This document shows, piece after piece, positions 24,218 to 33,666 of a DNA stretch of 64,000 nucleotides. This DNA comes from Carboxylicivirga agarovorans. GTDB lineage: Bacteria; Bacteroidota; Bacteroidia; Bacteroidales; Marinilabiliaceae. Position 1 is the stretch's first letter. Every line of letters starts with the position of its first letter. A model generated the notes under the pieces. That model saw nothing but the letters and a program-made list of their open reading frames with translations, was not told where the DNA came from and did no database searches. The stretch covers positions 186,001 to 250,000 of the forward strand of contig NZ_JBNGPA010000002.1 of the NCBI RefSeq assembly GCF_050589845.1. The letters run 5' to 3'. Made by a program: the position numbers and the translations under genes.

Positions 24218-27200
24218 TTATCCGTGTATTGTTTTATGCATGTTGCCAACCAGTTCCTTCACTTCTTTTATTGACTGAATATCGCGCATCACCAGGTATA
24301 GTTTTTCCTTACCTTCTTTCATGGTGGCTTTCTTTGAATTGTGTTGGATCCACATTAAAATACCGCTAAAGATCGACGATTGGTAAAAAGGTGAATCCTG
24401 GTTAGATACAAAATAGAAATACAGCAGGTTATTCTTGAAAATAATCTTCTCAATACCCATTGTTTTAGCCATTCGCCGGATGCGGACCAGTTCAAAAAGA
24501 CGTTGACCTGATTCGGGTATAGGGCCAAAACGATCAACCAGGTTGTTTTCGAAGTTCACCAGTGCCTCTTCTTCCTCCATGTTATCCAGTTCGCGGTAGA
24601 GATGCATTCGTTCCGCTACATTTTCAATATAGCTGTCGGGAAGGCGCAGCTCTGTATCTGTCTCGATCACACAATCGGTAACAAAAACAGTTGGGTTCTC
24701 ATTTTCCTCCTCTTCAAATGTTTCTTTGTATTCTGTTTCCCTTAATTCAAGTAGCGCTTCGTTTAATATGCGCTGGTAGGTTTCATAACCGATATCTGAT
24801 ATAAAACCACTTTGTTCGCCACCCAGCACATCACCGGCACCCCTGATATCCAAATCCTGCATTGCAATGTTAAATCCACTGCCCAGGTCTGAGAATTCCT
24901 CAACAATCTTTAATCGTCGACGTGCTTCCTGCGTTAGTGTTGATAAAGGAGGTGCCATCAGGTAACAGAATGCTTTTTTGTTTGAGCGTCCTACACGTCC
25001 CCTCAACTGGTGAAGTTCACTCAATCCAAAGTTATGGGCATTGTTAATGATGATGGTGTTGGCATTAGGAATGTCAAGCCCTGATTCAATAATGGTGGTA
25101 GCTATCAATACGTCATATTCACCTTCAATAAAATCAAGCATGATCTTCTCCAGCTTGGGGCCTTCCATCTGGCCATGAGCTACAACGGTTTTTATCTCAG
25201 GTAAAATACGGTTGACCATGGCCTGAACTTCCATAATATTCTGAACCCGGTTATTGATAAAGAATACCTGTCCGCCACGTTCTACCTCGTATAAGATGGC
25301 TTCTTTAATGATTTCCTCATTCATCACATGCAGCTCTGTAATGATGGGATGGCGGTTGGGAGGTGCCGTATTCAGAATTGACAGGTCACGGGCTCCCATT
25401 AGAGAAAATTGTAAAGTACGTGGTATTGGTGTTGCTGTTAAGGTAAGGGTATCTACATTAACTTTTAGTTGCTTGAGTTTTTCCTTGATTGCTACACCAA
25501 AGCGTTGCTCTTCATCAATGATTAAAAGGCCAAGGTCTTTGAATTCAACATCTTTACCTGTCAGGCGGTGTGTGCCGATTAAAATATCAACCTGCCCCTC
25601 TTTTAGTTTCTTAAGAGCATTTTTTATGTCTTTGGGTTTACGTAAGCGACTTACATAGTCTATGTTTGCCGGGAAATCTTTCAAACGCTCCTTAAAAGTC
25701 TGATAATGCTGAAGAGCAAGAATCGTTGTTGGTACCAAAACAGCAACCTGCTTATTGTCGGCAACAGCTTTAAAGGCGGCGCGGATAGCAATCTCAGTTT
25801 TACCAAAACCAACATCGCCACAAACCAGCCGATCCATTGGCGTCGATTTTTCCATATCGTCCTTAACCGAAACGGTTGCTTTGGTTTGGTCGGGTGTATC
25901 TTCAAAAAAGAAAGAGGCTTCAAGCTCTGTTTGAAGATAGGTGTCCGGTGAATATGTAAAGCCTGGTTCTGCCTTTCGTTTGGCATACAGGGCAATTAGC
26001 TCACGGGCTATATCTTTTACCTTTTTCTTTGTTTTTTCTTTCAGTTTGGACCAGGCAGCCGTTCCCAGCTTGTTTATTTTTGGAGGTGTCCCTTCTTTGC
26101 CCTTAAATTTACTGATGCGGTGAAGGGAATGGATGTTGACCAATAGTACGTCATTGTCCCTGTAAACAAGTCGAATGGCTTCCTGGGGTTTGCCATTAAC
26201 GCTTTGGGTTACCAGGCCTCCAAAACGACCAACACCATGGTCAATGTGTACAACAAAGTCTCCGGGATTAAGGCGATTCAGTTCCTTTAAGGATATGGCC
26301 TGCTGAGCAGCTTTGGCTTTTTCGGTACGAAGCGAGAATTTATGGTAACGCTCAAATATCTGATGATCGGTGTAGAAGCATAACCTGGCATCATGGTCAA
26401 TAAATCCTTCGTGCAGACTGTGGTTTATTTCGCTGTATTTTAGTTTAATGCCTCTGTCGTGAAAAATAGCCTGCAGCCGCTCAAACTGTTTGGGATTATC
26501 AGATAATATATAGCAGTCGTATTCTTCACGCTGTTTTTCCTTCAGGTTCTCTTCCAGTAATTCAAAGTTTTTATGGAAAACAGGTTGAGGTGCTGAATTA
26601 AATTCAATGCTTGTTGCATTAGTTAAGTGAACATCATTGCCCAATGCTATGATCGGATAGTTCTGACATCCCTTAAAGAAGGCTTTAAAATCGCAAATGT
26701 CTTTTTCTGTCAGAAAGCTGTAGCTTTTCTCCTCATCTTCTTCATCAACTACAAAGGTATGGGCTGCTATTTTATCATTGATAGCAGTCATTCGCTGTTC
26801 AATAAAGTCGAAACTTTCAACCCATATTTTGCATTGAGAAGGCAAGTAGTCAGATAGCGAGGTAAGTTCTCTTGATTCTTGATTCTCTGTCAGGTTGGGA
26901 ACAATGATCACCTGCTCCAGCTTTTCTTTTGACAGCTGATTCTCAAGATTAAACTTTCGGATGCTATCCACTTCATCACCAAAGAAATCGATGCGGTAAG
27001 GATCTTCATCAGAAAAAGAATAAACATCAACAATACTGCCTCGCACTGAATATTGCCCCGGTTCAAATACAAAATCCACACGTTGGAAATGATATTCATT
27101 CAGTACGTCAGTGATAAATGAAATATCAAGTTGATCGCCAGTGTTGACAATCAGGCGATTTTCCTCGAGAGACTCGGCTGTTAACACACGCTCGATTAAT

Positions 27201-27574
27201 GCCTCGGGGTAGGTGACAACAAAAAGGTCTTTATTATTATTGTGTAATTGGCTTAATGCTTCAGTGCGCAGCAGTACGTTTTGCGAATCCTTTTGTCCAT
27301 ATTCAGGAGAACGCTTATAGGATGAAGGCAGAAAAGAAACGTGTTTGTTACCGCATAACTGTGCGATGTCATTATACAGATAAGCCGCTTCTTCGCGGTC
27401 ATTCATAACAACCAGATGTGGTCCTTTTGATAATAAAGATGCCTGAATGACTGCCTTAAGACTTCCGCTTAATCCCTTTAAACAAAGTCTGCTGTCGGAA
27501 TTAGAAATTGTATGCTCAATCGACTTTACCCGATGGTCGTTCCTAAATAATTCAAGTATCTGGCTAATCTCCAC
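24218..27574 (-). CDS. mfd: Transcription-repair coupling factor
   Basis: Mfd removes RNA polymerase stalled at DNA lesions and recruits UvrA. The 1118-residue protein has the UvrB-like N-terminal domains, the polymerase-interacting CarD-like domain around residues 435-500 (NPGDFVVHIDHGVGRFGG), the helicase core with Walker A GDVGFGKT (about residues 589-596), the DEEQ box (LLIIDEEQRFGV), SATPIPRTL-like motif III (TATPIPRTLQFSL), the translocation segment (AHGQMEGPKLEKIM), and the C-terminal D7 domain. The start is GTG at 27574. Length is typical. It is monocistronic and convergent with the response regulator. Confidence 0.97.
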   Translation of the reverse strand: MEISQILELFRNDHRVKSIEHTISNSDSRLCLKGLSGSLKAVIQASLLSKGPHLVVMNDREEAAYLYNDIAQLCGNKHVSFLPSSYKRSPEYGQKDSQNVLLRTEALSQLHNNNKDLFVVTYPEALIERVLTAESLEENRLIVNTGDQLDISFITDVLNEYHFQRVDFVFEPGQYSVRGSIVDVYSFSDEDPYRIDFFGDEVDSIRKFNLENQLSKEKLEQVIIVPNLTENQESRELTSLSDYLPSQCKIWVESFDFIEQRMTAINDKIAAHTFVVDEEDEEKSYSFLTEKDICDFKAFFKGCQNYPIIALGNDVHLTNATSIEFNSAPQPVFHKNFELLEENLKEKQREEYDCYILSDNPKQFERLQAIFHDRGIKLKYSEINHSLHEGFIDHDARLCFYTDHQIFERYHKFSLRTEKAKAAQQAISLKELNRLNPGDFVVHIDHGVGRFGGLVTQSVNGKPQEAIRLVYRDNDVLLVNIHSLHRISKFKGKEGTPPKINKLGTAAWSKLKEKTKKKVKDIARELIALYAKRKAEPGFTYSPDTYLQTELEASFFFEDTPDQTKATVSVKDDMEKSTPMDRLVCGDVGFGKTEIAIRAAFKAVADNKQVAVLVPTTILALQHYQTFKERLKDFPANIDYVSRLRKPKDIKNALKKLKEGQVDILIGTHRLTGKDVEFKDLGLLIIDEEQRFGVAIKEKLKQLKVNVDTLTLTATPIPRTLQFSLMGARDLSILNTAPPNRHPIITELHVMNEEIIKEAILYEVERGGQVFFINNRVQNIMEVQAMVNRILPEIKTVVAHGQMEGPKLEKIMLDFIEGEYDVLIATTIIESGLDIPNANTIIINNAHNFGLSELHQLRGRVGRSNKKAFCYLMAPPLSTLTQEARRRLKIVEEFSDLGSGFNIAMQDLDIRGAGDVLGGEQSGFISDIGYETYQRILNEALLELRETEYKETFEEEENENPTVFVTDCVIETDTELRLPDSYIENVAERMHLYRELDNMEEEEALVNFENNLVDRFGPIPESGQRLFELVRIRRMAKTMGIEKIIFKNNLLYFYFVSNQDSPFYQSSIFSGILMWIQHNSKKATMKEGKEKLYLVMRDIQSIKEVKELVGNMHKTIHG

Positions 27575-27960
27575 GTTCTGTTGTTTTGATGCAAAAGTAA
27601 AGAAAATGTGAAAGACTACATCAGGTGGAGGAAAGTGTCTTTGTTAGTAGACCGGTGACCAGCGATCATAGCTTAATAAACAGCTGTAATATCTGTCCTA
27701 TGTATAGAACCTGGAGTTTTATTTCTTAAAATCCATTATTACCAGATGATTAGATGGAAAATAAAGAGGCTTTCCGAAAGTTAAATTGCACGCAAAGTGC
27801 GATAGCTATCGCAGCACTATGAAATACGCAAAGACCGCAAAGTATATTGCTTTTTCAAGCAATTCTTTGCGAACTTTGCACACTTTCTTTTTTGCGTTCT
27901 TTGCGAGAAAGCTTTTTATTTATGAACAGCCTCTTTGAAGGAGTATATACTATAATTGAA
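27575..27960. other. Gene-free region between fbp and mfd holding a repeat element
   Basis: Both flanking genes are on the minus strand. The stretch has no credible coding frame. Bases 27763-27936 form a repeat element with inverted ends (see separate entry). The part 27575-27762 presumably holds the mfd promoter; I see no clear consensus box. Confidence 0.6.
27763..27936. repeat. MITE-like or REP-like element with 9-base inverted ends
   Basis: The ends read AAAGAGGCT (27763-27771) and AGCCTCTTT (27928-27936), an exact inverted pair. Inside are a 14-base palindrome GCGATAGCTATCGC (27799-27812), a 7-base-arm hairpin at 27846-27863, and several CGCAAAG / CTTTGCG words in both orientations. The word ACGCAAAGACCGCAAAGTAT (from 27826) recurs with one change at 44109-44131 on the other strand. 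It is non-coding, and I see no target-site duplication. Confidence 0.55.
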
Positions 27961-28986
27961 TCAACTCTCCTTACCGTATTTTTTCAGGTATTGTTCCACC
28001 TTATCGATCATATTCTTTGATCCGGTATAAAATGGTGTTCGCTGGTGGAGTGATGTTGGTTGCAGCTCCATTATGCGTTGTTCGCCATTGGTAGCCTTAC
28101 CACCTGCCTGTTCTGCTAAAAAGGCAATCGGATTACATTCGTAAAGCAGGCGCAGTTTGCCAGTGGGTGCATTTTCAAATTCAGGATAAATAAAGATACC
28201 ACCTTTGAGCAGGTTACGGTGGAAATCAGAAACCAGTGAGCCAATGTAGCGCGATGAATAAGGACGGCTGGTTTTTTTGTCTCTTTCCTGGCAAAACTTA
28301 ATATATCTTTTCACCCCTTTGGGGAATTTCTTGTAATTCCCTTCGTTGATAGAGTATATGGTTCCATCTTCTGGTGTTTTAATCGTTTGGTGCGACAGGC
28401 AAAATTCACCGATAGAAGGGTCGAGGGTAAAGCCGTTAACACCATCACCGGTTGTATATACCAGCATGGTTGAACTGCCGTATAGAATGTAGCCCGATGC
28501 TACCTGTTCAGTGCCTTTTTGTAAGAAATCTTCCATGGTGGCCTGCGTGCCTTCAGGTGTAATGCGCTTGTAAATGGAAAAGATTGTACCAATGGATACG
28601 TTCACATCAATGTTGGATGAGCCGTCAAGCGGATCCATCATAAAGACGTACTTGGCATTTTTAGCGATTTCATCATCAAAGAAGATGAAGCTTTCGTTCT
28701 CTTCTGAGGCAATGGCGCAAATTTCACCACAACTGTGCATGGCATCAATGAAATACTCATTGGCAATGATGTCCAGTTTTTTCTGATCTTCTCCCTGTAC
28801 ATTTGTATTGCCTGCTTCCCCAAGTATGTCAACAAGACCGGCTTTATTAACTTCCCTGTTGACAATACGGGCGGCTGTTCCCAGGTGGTGCAGCATGTGT
28901 GAGAATCCCCCGTCTGCCTTATACTCCAGCTCCATCTGGCTCTTAAGGATGAATTCGTTTAAGGTAGTAACTTCGAATTTTGTCAT
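27961..28986 (-). CDS. fbp: Class I fructose-1,6-bisphosphatase
   Basis: The enzyme dephosphorylates fructose 1,6-bisphosphate to fructose 6-phosphate in gluconeogenesis. The 341-residue protein contains the metal-binding signature DPLDGSSNIDVNVSIGTIF, the glutamates of ASEENES upstream of it, and the substrate-binding segment RYIGSLVSDFHRNLLKGG, with GKLRLLYECNPIAFLAEQAG near the C-terminus as in FBPase class I. Length is normal. It is transcribed away from the aspartate kinase gene, with a 161-base divergent intergenic region that must hold both promoters. Confidence 0.96.
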   Translation of the reverse strand: MTKFEVTTLNEFILKSQMELEYKADGGFSHMLHHLGTAARIVNREVNKAGLVDILGEAGNTNVQGEDQKKLDIIANEYFIDAMHSCGEICAIASEENESFIFFDDEIAKNAKYVFMMDPLDGSSNIDVNVSIGTIFSIYKRITPEGTQATMEDFLQKGTEQVASGYILYGSSTMLVYTTGDGVNGFTLDPSIGEFCLSHQTIKTPEDGTIYSINEGNYKKFPKGVKRYIKFCQERDKKTSRPYSSRYIGSLVSDFHRNLLKGGIFIYPEFENAPTGKLRLLYECNPIAFLAEQAGGKATNGEQRIMELQPTSLHQRTPFYTGSKNMIDKVEQYLKKYGKES

Positions 28987-29147
28987 ATTATTGGTTTTAG
29001 TAATAGACTGTAAGATTATCCAATGGTTTGATTTTTAACAATGACAAGGCTCACTTGTTGTGTGGTGAAAGGAAATAGTTATAAATTGAAAGTGATTTTT
29101 TATTTCGCAGGTTTTTACGAAACCAATTGAAGATGTAATTTTATAGC

Positions 29148-30407
29148 ATGAGAGTATTCAAATTTGGAGGGGCATCGGTTAAAGATGGTGCCGGAGTCAG
29201 AAATCTGGCACAGATCATAAAGCAGTACGACGGGCAGTTATTCATAGTCATATCGGCAATGGGTAAAACGACCAATGCCATGGAAGCTATTGTGGAGGCT
29301 TATATGAAAGGCGACAGGTCATTGCTGGAGCAACGCTACGACGCTTTATGTGCTTATCATTATGATATTGTCAATGAGCTGGCAGAACTGGATAAGAATT
29401 GTATTGAAGACCTCCTGCTTCAACTTAAAACTAAACTGGAAAGTGAACCTTCGTTGAATTATGATTTTGAATACGATCAGATCGTGCCATTTGGCGAGTT
29501 GCTAAGTACAACAATTGTAAGTGCTTATCTGAATGCTGCAGGGCAGCTTAATGAGTGGCTTGATATCCGTCGCTACATCAGGAGTGATGATTGTTACAGA
29601 AGTGCCAATGTTAACTGGGAACTGACAAAAGAGTTGCTGGCGGGCTTATGTGTTAATGGTGATGGTAAGCTGTTTGTTACACAGGGGTTTATTGCCTCTA
29701 CAGAGAATAACCTGACCACAACTTTAGGGCGCGAGGGTTCGGATTATACGGGAGCTATTATCGCCCATGTACTAGATGCTGAATACCTGGCTATATGGAA
29801 AGATGTTCCGGGTGTGCTCAATGCTGACCCGCGCTGGTATCCTAAAGCCACTAAAATTGATGAACTATCATACTGGGAGGCCATTGAGCTGACTTATTAC
29901 GGTGCTCAGGTCATTCATCCCAAAACTTTAAAGCCTCTGCAAAACAAGAAAATTCCACTGTTGGTAAAGTCATTTGTAGAGCCACATAACGCCGGAACAA
30001 TTATTAAATCAAGTGAGCAAAGCGGAGCGTTGCAACCCATATTTGTGTTAAAGCGAAACCAGATACTTATCTCTATGTCGCCAAAGGATTTTTCTTTTAT
30101 CGTGGAAGAAAGCCTGAGCGACATCTTCCATGTTTTCTCGAAGCACAGGGTTAGCCTGAATATGATGCAAACTTCAGCACTTAACTTTTCAGTTTGTGTT
30201 GATGATTCAAAATATGTGAAGGCCGCTATTGAGGAGCTTCAGGTACAATTCGACTTGCGATACAATGATGAAATGGAGCTGGTAACAATTCGCCATTACA
30301 ACAAGGCGGCCATTGATGAAATGCTTGGCGGTAAAGAGGTGGTTGATTCACAGGTTAGCCGAAAAACTGCCCGTTACGTTTTAAAAGCTTCAGAGTGGAA
30401 GTTTTAA
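29148..30407 (+). CDS. Aspartate kinase, monofunctional
   Basis: The 419-residue protein has the kinase signature KFGGASVKDGAGV at residues 4-16, then VISAMGKTTNAME, TTLGREGSDYTGAI and VPGVLNADPRWYP, all hallmarks of aspartokinases. The rest, from about residue 300, is an ACT-type regulatory region (ISMSPKDFSFI, VSLNMMQTSALNFSVCVDD). It phosphorylates aspartate in the first step towards lysine, threonine and methionine. There is no fused homoserine dehydrogenase. Which end product controls it is not evident. Confidence 0.93.
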   Translation: MRVFKFGGASVKDGAGVRNLAQIIKQYDGQLFIVISAMGKTTNAMEAIVEAYMKGDRSLLEQRYDALCAYHYDIVNELAELDKNCIEDLLLQLKTKLESEPSLNYDFEYDQIVPFGELLSTTIVSAYLNAAGQLNEWLDIRRYIRSDDCYRSANVNWELTKELLAGLCVNGDGKLFVTQGFIASTENNLTTTLGREGSDYTGAIIAHVLDAEYLAIWKDVPGVLNADPRWYPKATKIDELSYWEAIELTYYGAQVIHPKTLKPLQNKKIPLLVKSFVEPHNAGTIIKSSEQSGALQPIFVLKRNQILISMSPKDFSFIVEESLSDIFHVFSKHRVSLNMMQTSALNFSVCVDDSKYVKAAIEELQVQFDLRYNDEMELVTIRHYNKAAIDEMLGGKEVVDSQVSRKTARYVLKASEWKF

Positions 30408-30467
30408 GGATGTCAGATGTTGATAAGTTTAGGGATTGAAATGTGTAATGGATCACAGTTCTTTAAC

Positions 30468-30974
30468 TTAATTCATCTTCACATAAAAAGCTGCTTTGTA
30501 GCCGCGTAGCTCACCGTCTTCGGTCAGAAACTCGTAGGCCAGTAGTACGGCATGTACCTTTTTGGTCATGACAAGTTGTTGCTCATCGAAATGCCATGTC
30601 TCCCAAAATTGTAATTTGGCCACCTTATCCCTGCTAAAGTCTTCCTGCTTTTCAATGGCTTTTATATCTGATGTTGACAATTCTTCGTGATCAAAGTAGC
30701 TAAAGGCCTTTGCTTTGTGGTTGTATACAGCATCAAATAGTTGGTCAACAAACTGTCTGCGCTCCAATTGGCTCAGACACTGCTCCGTCCAAAGATCCAG
30801 CGAGTCGGGATTTTTTATAACAACCGGGTAGATAATGGTATCGGCAATGCAAATGCCCGGAATATCGTTGTCAGCAATGACAGAACCTCCCGGCTTTTGT
30901 TTACAGGCATTGAAAATAAAAAAGAAGCACACAACTCCCAAAGTTATGTGCCTTATGTATTTATACTTATTCAT
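30468..30974 (-). CDS. Small lipoprotein, possibly GldN-like
   Basis: The 168-residue protein has a lipoprotein signal ending FIFNAC (Cys24). The mature part has DQLFDAVYNHKAKAFSYFD followed by LSTSDIKAIE and QFWETWHFDEQQLVM and VHAVLLAYEF. This order resembles the gliding and type IX secretion protein GldN/PorN, whose repeats run from a 'LFD...GKxxAYD' segment to an 'EDWFFDK' segment; the likeness is weak and I infer it by eye. It stands alone on the minus strand between aspartate kinase and dihydroorotase, with tandem repeats just upstream of its start. Confidence 0.6.
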   Translation of the reverse strand: MNKYKYIRHITLGVVCFFFIFNACKQKPGGSVIADNDIPGICIADTIIYPVVIKNPDSLDLWTEQCLSQLERRQFVDQLFDAVYNHKAKAFSYFDHEELSTSDIKAIEKQEDFSRDKVAKLQFWETWHFDEQQLVMTKKVHAVLLAYEFLTEDGELRGYKAAFYVKMN

Positions 30975-30992
30975 ATGATTTTTAGTATCAAG

Positions 30993-31040
30993 TATCAGGA
31001 TGATTTACAAGCTGTAAATAGTTGTTCGTCTTATGTCTTG
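30993..31040. repeat. 48-base direct repeat, copy 1
   Basis: Begins TATCAGGATGATTTACAAGC and is nearly identical to 31051-31098. Each copy carries the dyad TTTACA-AGC-TGTAAA. The pair lies in the 139-base gap between two minus-strand genes. Confidence 0.75.
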
Positions 31041-31050
31041 TGTTTACTGG

Positions 31051-31098
31051 TATCAAGATGATTTACAAGCTGTAAATAGTCTTGCGTCTTACATCTTG
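31051..31098. repeat. 48-base direct repeat, copy 2
   Basis: Begins TATCAAGATGATTTACAAGC; it differs from copy 1 at only a few positions. The repeat period is 58 bases. The outer flanks (AGTATCAAGTATC near 30985 and GATACTTGTATC near 31098) are roughly inverted with respect to each other. Confidence 0.75.
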
Positions 31099-31113
31099 AT
31101 ACTTGTATCTGAT

Positions 31114-32451
31114 TTACCTGTCGAAGCTCAGGCGTTCGCCTCTTACCTCGGTATTGACCTTGCCATTGGCATAAGCCGATTGACCGTTAACGAATGTTTG
31201 AACTACTTTGTGCGAGAAGCTTGTGCCTTCAAATGGAGACCAGCCACACTTGTATAGTATATTTTCAGGTTTTACTTCCCAGTTTTCATTGGGTTTCACC
31301 AATACTAAATCGGCTTTATAGCCTTCGCGAATATAACCACGTTTTTCAATCTCAAATAAAATAGCCGGGTTGTGACACATTTTTTCAACAACCAACTCGT
31401 AGGTAAAAATCCCTTGTTTTACCATTTCAAGCATTGAAACCAGAGCGTGCTGTACTAACGGGCCTCCCGATGGTGCACTGAAATACTTGTTATTCTTCTC
31501 TTCAATGGTATGTGGAGCATGGTCTGTTGCAACAACATCCAGACTGCCATCGATAAGACCCTTGCGCAATCCGTCCCTGTCGTGTTCGCTTTTTACAGCC
31601 GGGTTCCATTTAATGCGCGATCCGTATTTGTCATAGTCTTTATCAGTAAACCACAAGTGATGCACGCACACTTCGCCTGTCACCTTTTTGTCTTTAAGAG
31701 GCAGGTCCTTATCTAGTAAGTCCAGTTCTTCGGCAGAACTCAGGTGCAGTATGTGAAGTCGCGCACCATGCTTACGAGCCAGTGTCGATGCTTTTTTTGA
31801 TGATTTATAACAAGCTTCTGCTGAGCGAATAACCGGATGGTATTTAAATGGCATGTCTTCGCCAAACTTGTTTTTATAAATGGTTGTATTTTCCTGTATA
31901 GTAGCCTCGTCTTCACAATGTGTGGTTAAAATAGTCGGACTCTCGGCAAATATACGTCCGAGTGTTTCCTCATCATCGACAAGCATGTTGCCTGTTGATG
32001 AACCCATAAATATTTTAATACCGCAAATCGTTTTAGGGTCGGTTTTTAATATTTCATCAATATTATCATTGGTAGCCCCTAAATAAAACGAATAGTTGGC
32101 TGGTGATACCTTGGCAGCAGCTTTGTATTTTTCTTCCAATACCTCGTGTGTGGTAGCCTGAGGTTTTGTATTTGGCATCTCCATAAAGGAGGTGATTCCT
32201 CCAGCCACAGCTGCACGCGATTCACTTTCAATATTGGCTTTATGTGTCAGACCCGGCTCACGAAAATGCACCTGGTCGTCAATGGCGCCCGGCAGCAGCA
32301 ACAACCCTGTGGCATCAATTACCTTATCAGCTGCAGGTAATTCTCCATCTGAAATGATGGCTTTAATTAAATCATTTTCTATTAATACACTGGCGTTGGT
32401 TTTGGTGCCTTCATTAATGACAGTGGCATTTTTAATCAGCAGCGTTGACAT
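31114..32451 (-). CDS. pyrC: Dihydroorotase
   Basis: Dihydroorotase closes carbamoyl-aspartate to dihydroorotate in pyrimidine synthesis. The 445-residue protein has the amidohydrolase layout: IDDQVHFREPGLTHK at about residue 57, the carboxylated-lysine segment GIKIFMGSSTGN, TTHCEDEATI, RLHILHLSSAEELD, VCVHHLWFTD and the catalytic aspartate in VATDHAPHTIEEK. In the first metal motif, HxH is replaced by QVH, a change I recall as common in Bacteroidota class I enzymes. Alternative amidohydrolases such as allantoinase are less likely because FREPGLTHK is kept. Confidence 0.9.
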   Translation of the reverse strand: MSTLLIKNATVINEGTKTNASVLIENDLIKAIISDGELPAADKVIDATGLLLLPGAIDDQVHFREPGLTHKANIESESRAAVAGGITSFMEMPNTKPQATTHEVLEEKYKAAAKVSPANYSFYLGATNDNIDEILKTDPKTICGIKIFMGSSTGNMLVDDEETLGRIFAESPTILTTHCEDEATIQENTTIYKNKFGEDMPFKYHPVIRSAEACYKSSKKASTLARKHGARLHILHLSSAEELDLLDKDLPLKDKKVTGEVCVHHLWFTDKDYDKYGSRIKWNPAVKSEHDRDGLRKGLIDGSLDVVATDHAPHTIEEKNNKYFSAPSGGPLVQHALVSMLEMVKQGIFTYELVVEKMCHNPAILFEIEKRGYIREGYKADLVLVKPNENWEVKPENILYKCGWSPFEGTSFSHKVVQTFVNGQSAYANGKVNTEVRGERLSFDR

Positions 32452-32673
32452 GTTTTTATAGTTTATCAGTTTATACGTCTTTAGTTTGTTTTGGGATTAA
32501 GCCTCCGGTTTAAGGTCTCTGACCTTTGTTAATTAATAACAGGCTTTATTACGTTTGGTTGTACAGAATAGTAAAGTTCTGAATTATCAGTCTTAAAGTC
32601 CAACGATATGGATTTATGAACGATTAATTAAAGTTTATCAATTCAACTTATTAACGTCTCCAATCAATCATTC

Positions 32674-33411
32674 TCACATTCTCTCGTATTTCTTAAACCA
32701 ACTTGCAACTTTCATTTTAATAACTCCCCAAACAGCCTCATTAAAAATCCCGCCACTCATTTTTGAGGTTCCTTGTGTACGGTCGGTAAAGATGATTGGT
32801 ACTTCAACAATGTTGAAACCAAATTTCCAGGTAGTAAATTTCATCTCTATCTGAAACGAATAGCCTTTAAGTTTAATATTATCCAGGTCGATGGTTTCCA
32901 GTACTTTTCGGCTGTAGCATTTAAAGCCGGCAGTGGTGTCCATGATCTTCATGCCGGTGATGAATCGCACATATACCGATGCAAAATACGACATTAATAC
33001 ACGACCCATAGGCCAGTTAACAACATTAACACCTGATATATAGCGTGAGCCAATTGCCAGATCAGCTCCCTTTAAGCAGGCATCGTGCAGGTTGATAAGG
33101 TCTTTGGGAGGATGTGAGAAGTCGGCATCCATCTCAAAAATATAGTCGTAACCGTTCTCAACAGCCCAATTGAAACCTGTAATGTAAGCGGTACCCAAGC
33201 CTAGTTTGCCTTCGCGTTCCAGAATATGAAGCTGCTCAGAATGCTTTTCCATCAGGCTTTTTACGATATTGGCAGTGCCATCGGGCGAGTTATCATCAAT
33301 GATTAATATCTCAAAGCGGCGGGGTAAATCAAAAACCGCATTGATGATGGCTTCAATATTTTCCTTTTCGTTATAGGTGGGTATAATAACCAGGTTGCGT
33401 GTGTTCTCCAT
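32674..33411 (-). CDS. Polyprenol monophosphomannose synthase-like glycosyltransferase (GT2)
   Basis: The 245-residue soluble protein matches the DPM1 / Ppm1 type: VIIPTYNEKENIEAII, LIIDDNSPDGTANIV, EMDADFSHPPKDL (the DXD site), GSRYISGVNVVNWP, and DTTAGFKCYSRKVLE, all conserved in the family. It has no C-terminal membrane helices, unlike the enzyme at the left edge of the window. It would form polyprenyl-phosphate-mannose (or a related sugar) at the inner membrane, for example for the protein O-glycosylation known in Bacteroidota. It lies 222 bases upstream of pyrC on the same strand. Confidence 0.92.
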   Translation of the reverse strand: MENTRNLVIIPTYNEKENIEAIINAVFDLPRRFEILIIDDNSPDGTANIVKSLMEKHSEQLHILEREGKLGLGTAYITGFNWAVENGYDYIFEMDADFSHPPKDLINLHDACLKGADLAIGSRYISGVNVVNWPMGRVLMSYFASVYVRFITGMKIMDTTAGFKCYSRKVLETIDLDNIKLKGYSFQIEMKFTTWKFGFNIVEVPIIFTDRTQGTSKMSGGIFNEAVWGVIKMKVASWFKKYERM

Positions 33412-33642
33412 ATGTGCTTGCTCAAACGGTATTGCGATACATAATTTTAATAAACGCTAAAGGTAGTAAGAATTTTGTTAGAAGAGTTTTTTGCAATGGG
33501 CTTCTTGCTCATGCAGTGCCAAGGCATTAATTGAGTTCTTACCGCGCTGTGTTCTGTTTTTGTTGTGAATACCATAGCTAGAGTATTTGAGTGATTGAAC
33601 TTTTCATTTTCAACAAACATACAAGATCCAAATGCTGTGGTC

Positions 33643-33666
33643 AATTACAATGCATGCATTGTAATT
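33643..33666. repeat. 24-base perfect palindrome
   Basis: AATTACAATGCA is followed directly by its exact reverse complement. No T-run follows, so a regulatory site or cruciform is as likely as a terminator. Confidence 0.7.

Noticed and set aside
24355..27099. Several 60-134 codon frames inside mfd on both strands
   Set aside because: All lie within a conserved full-length mfd and have no independent support.
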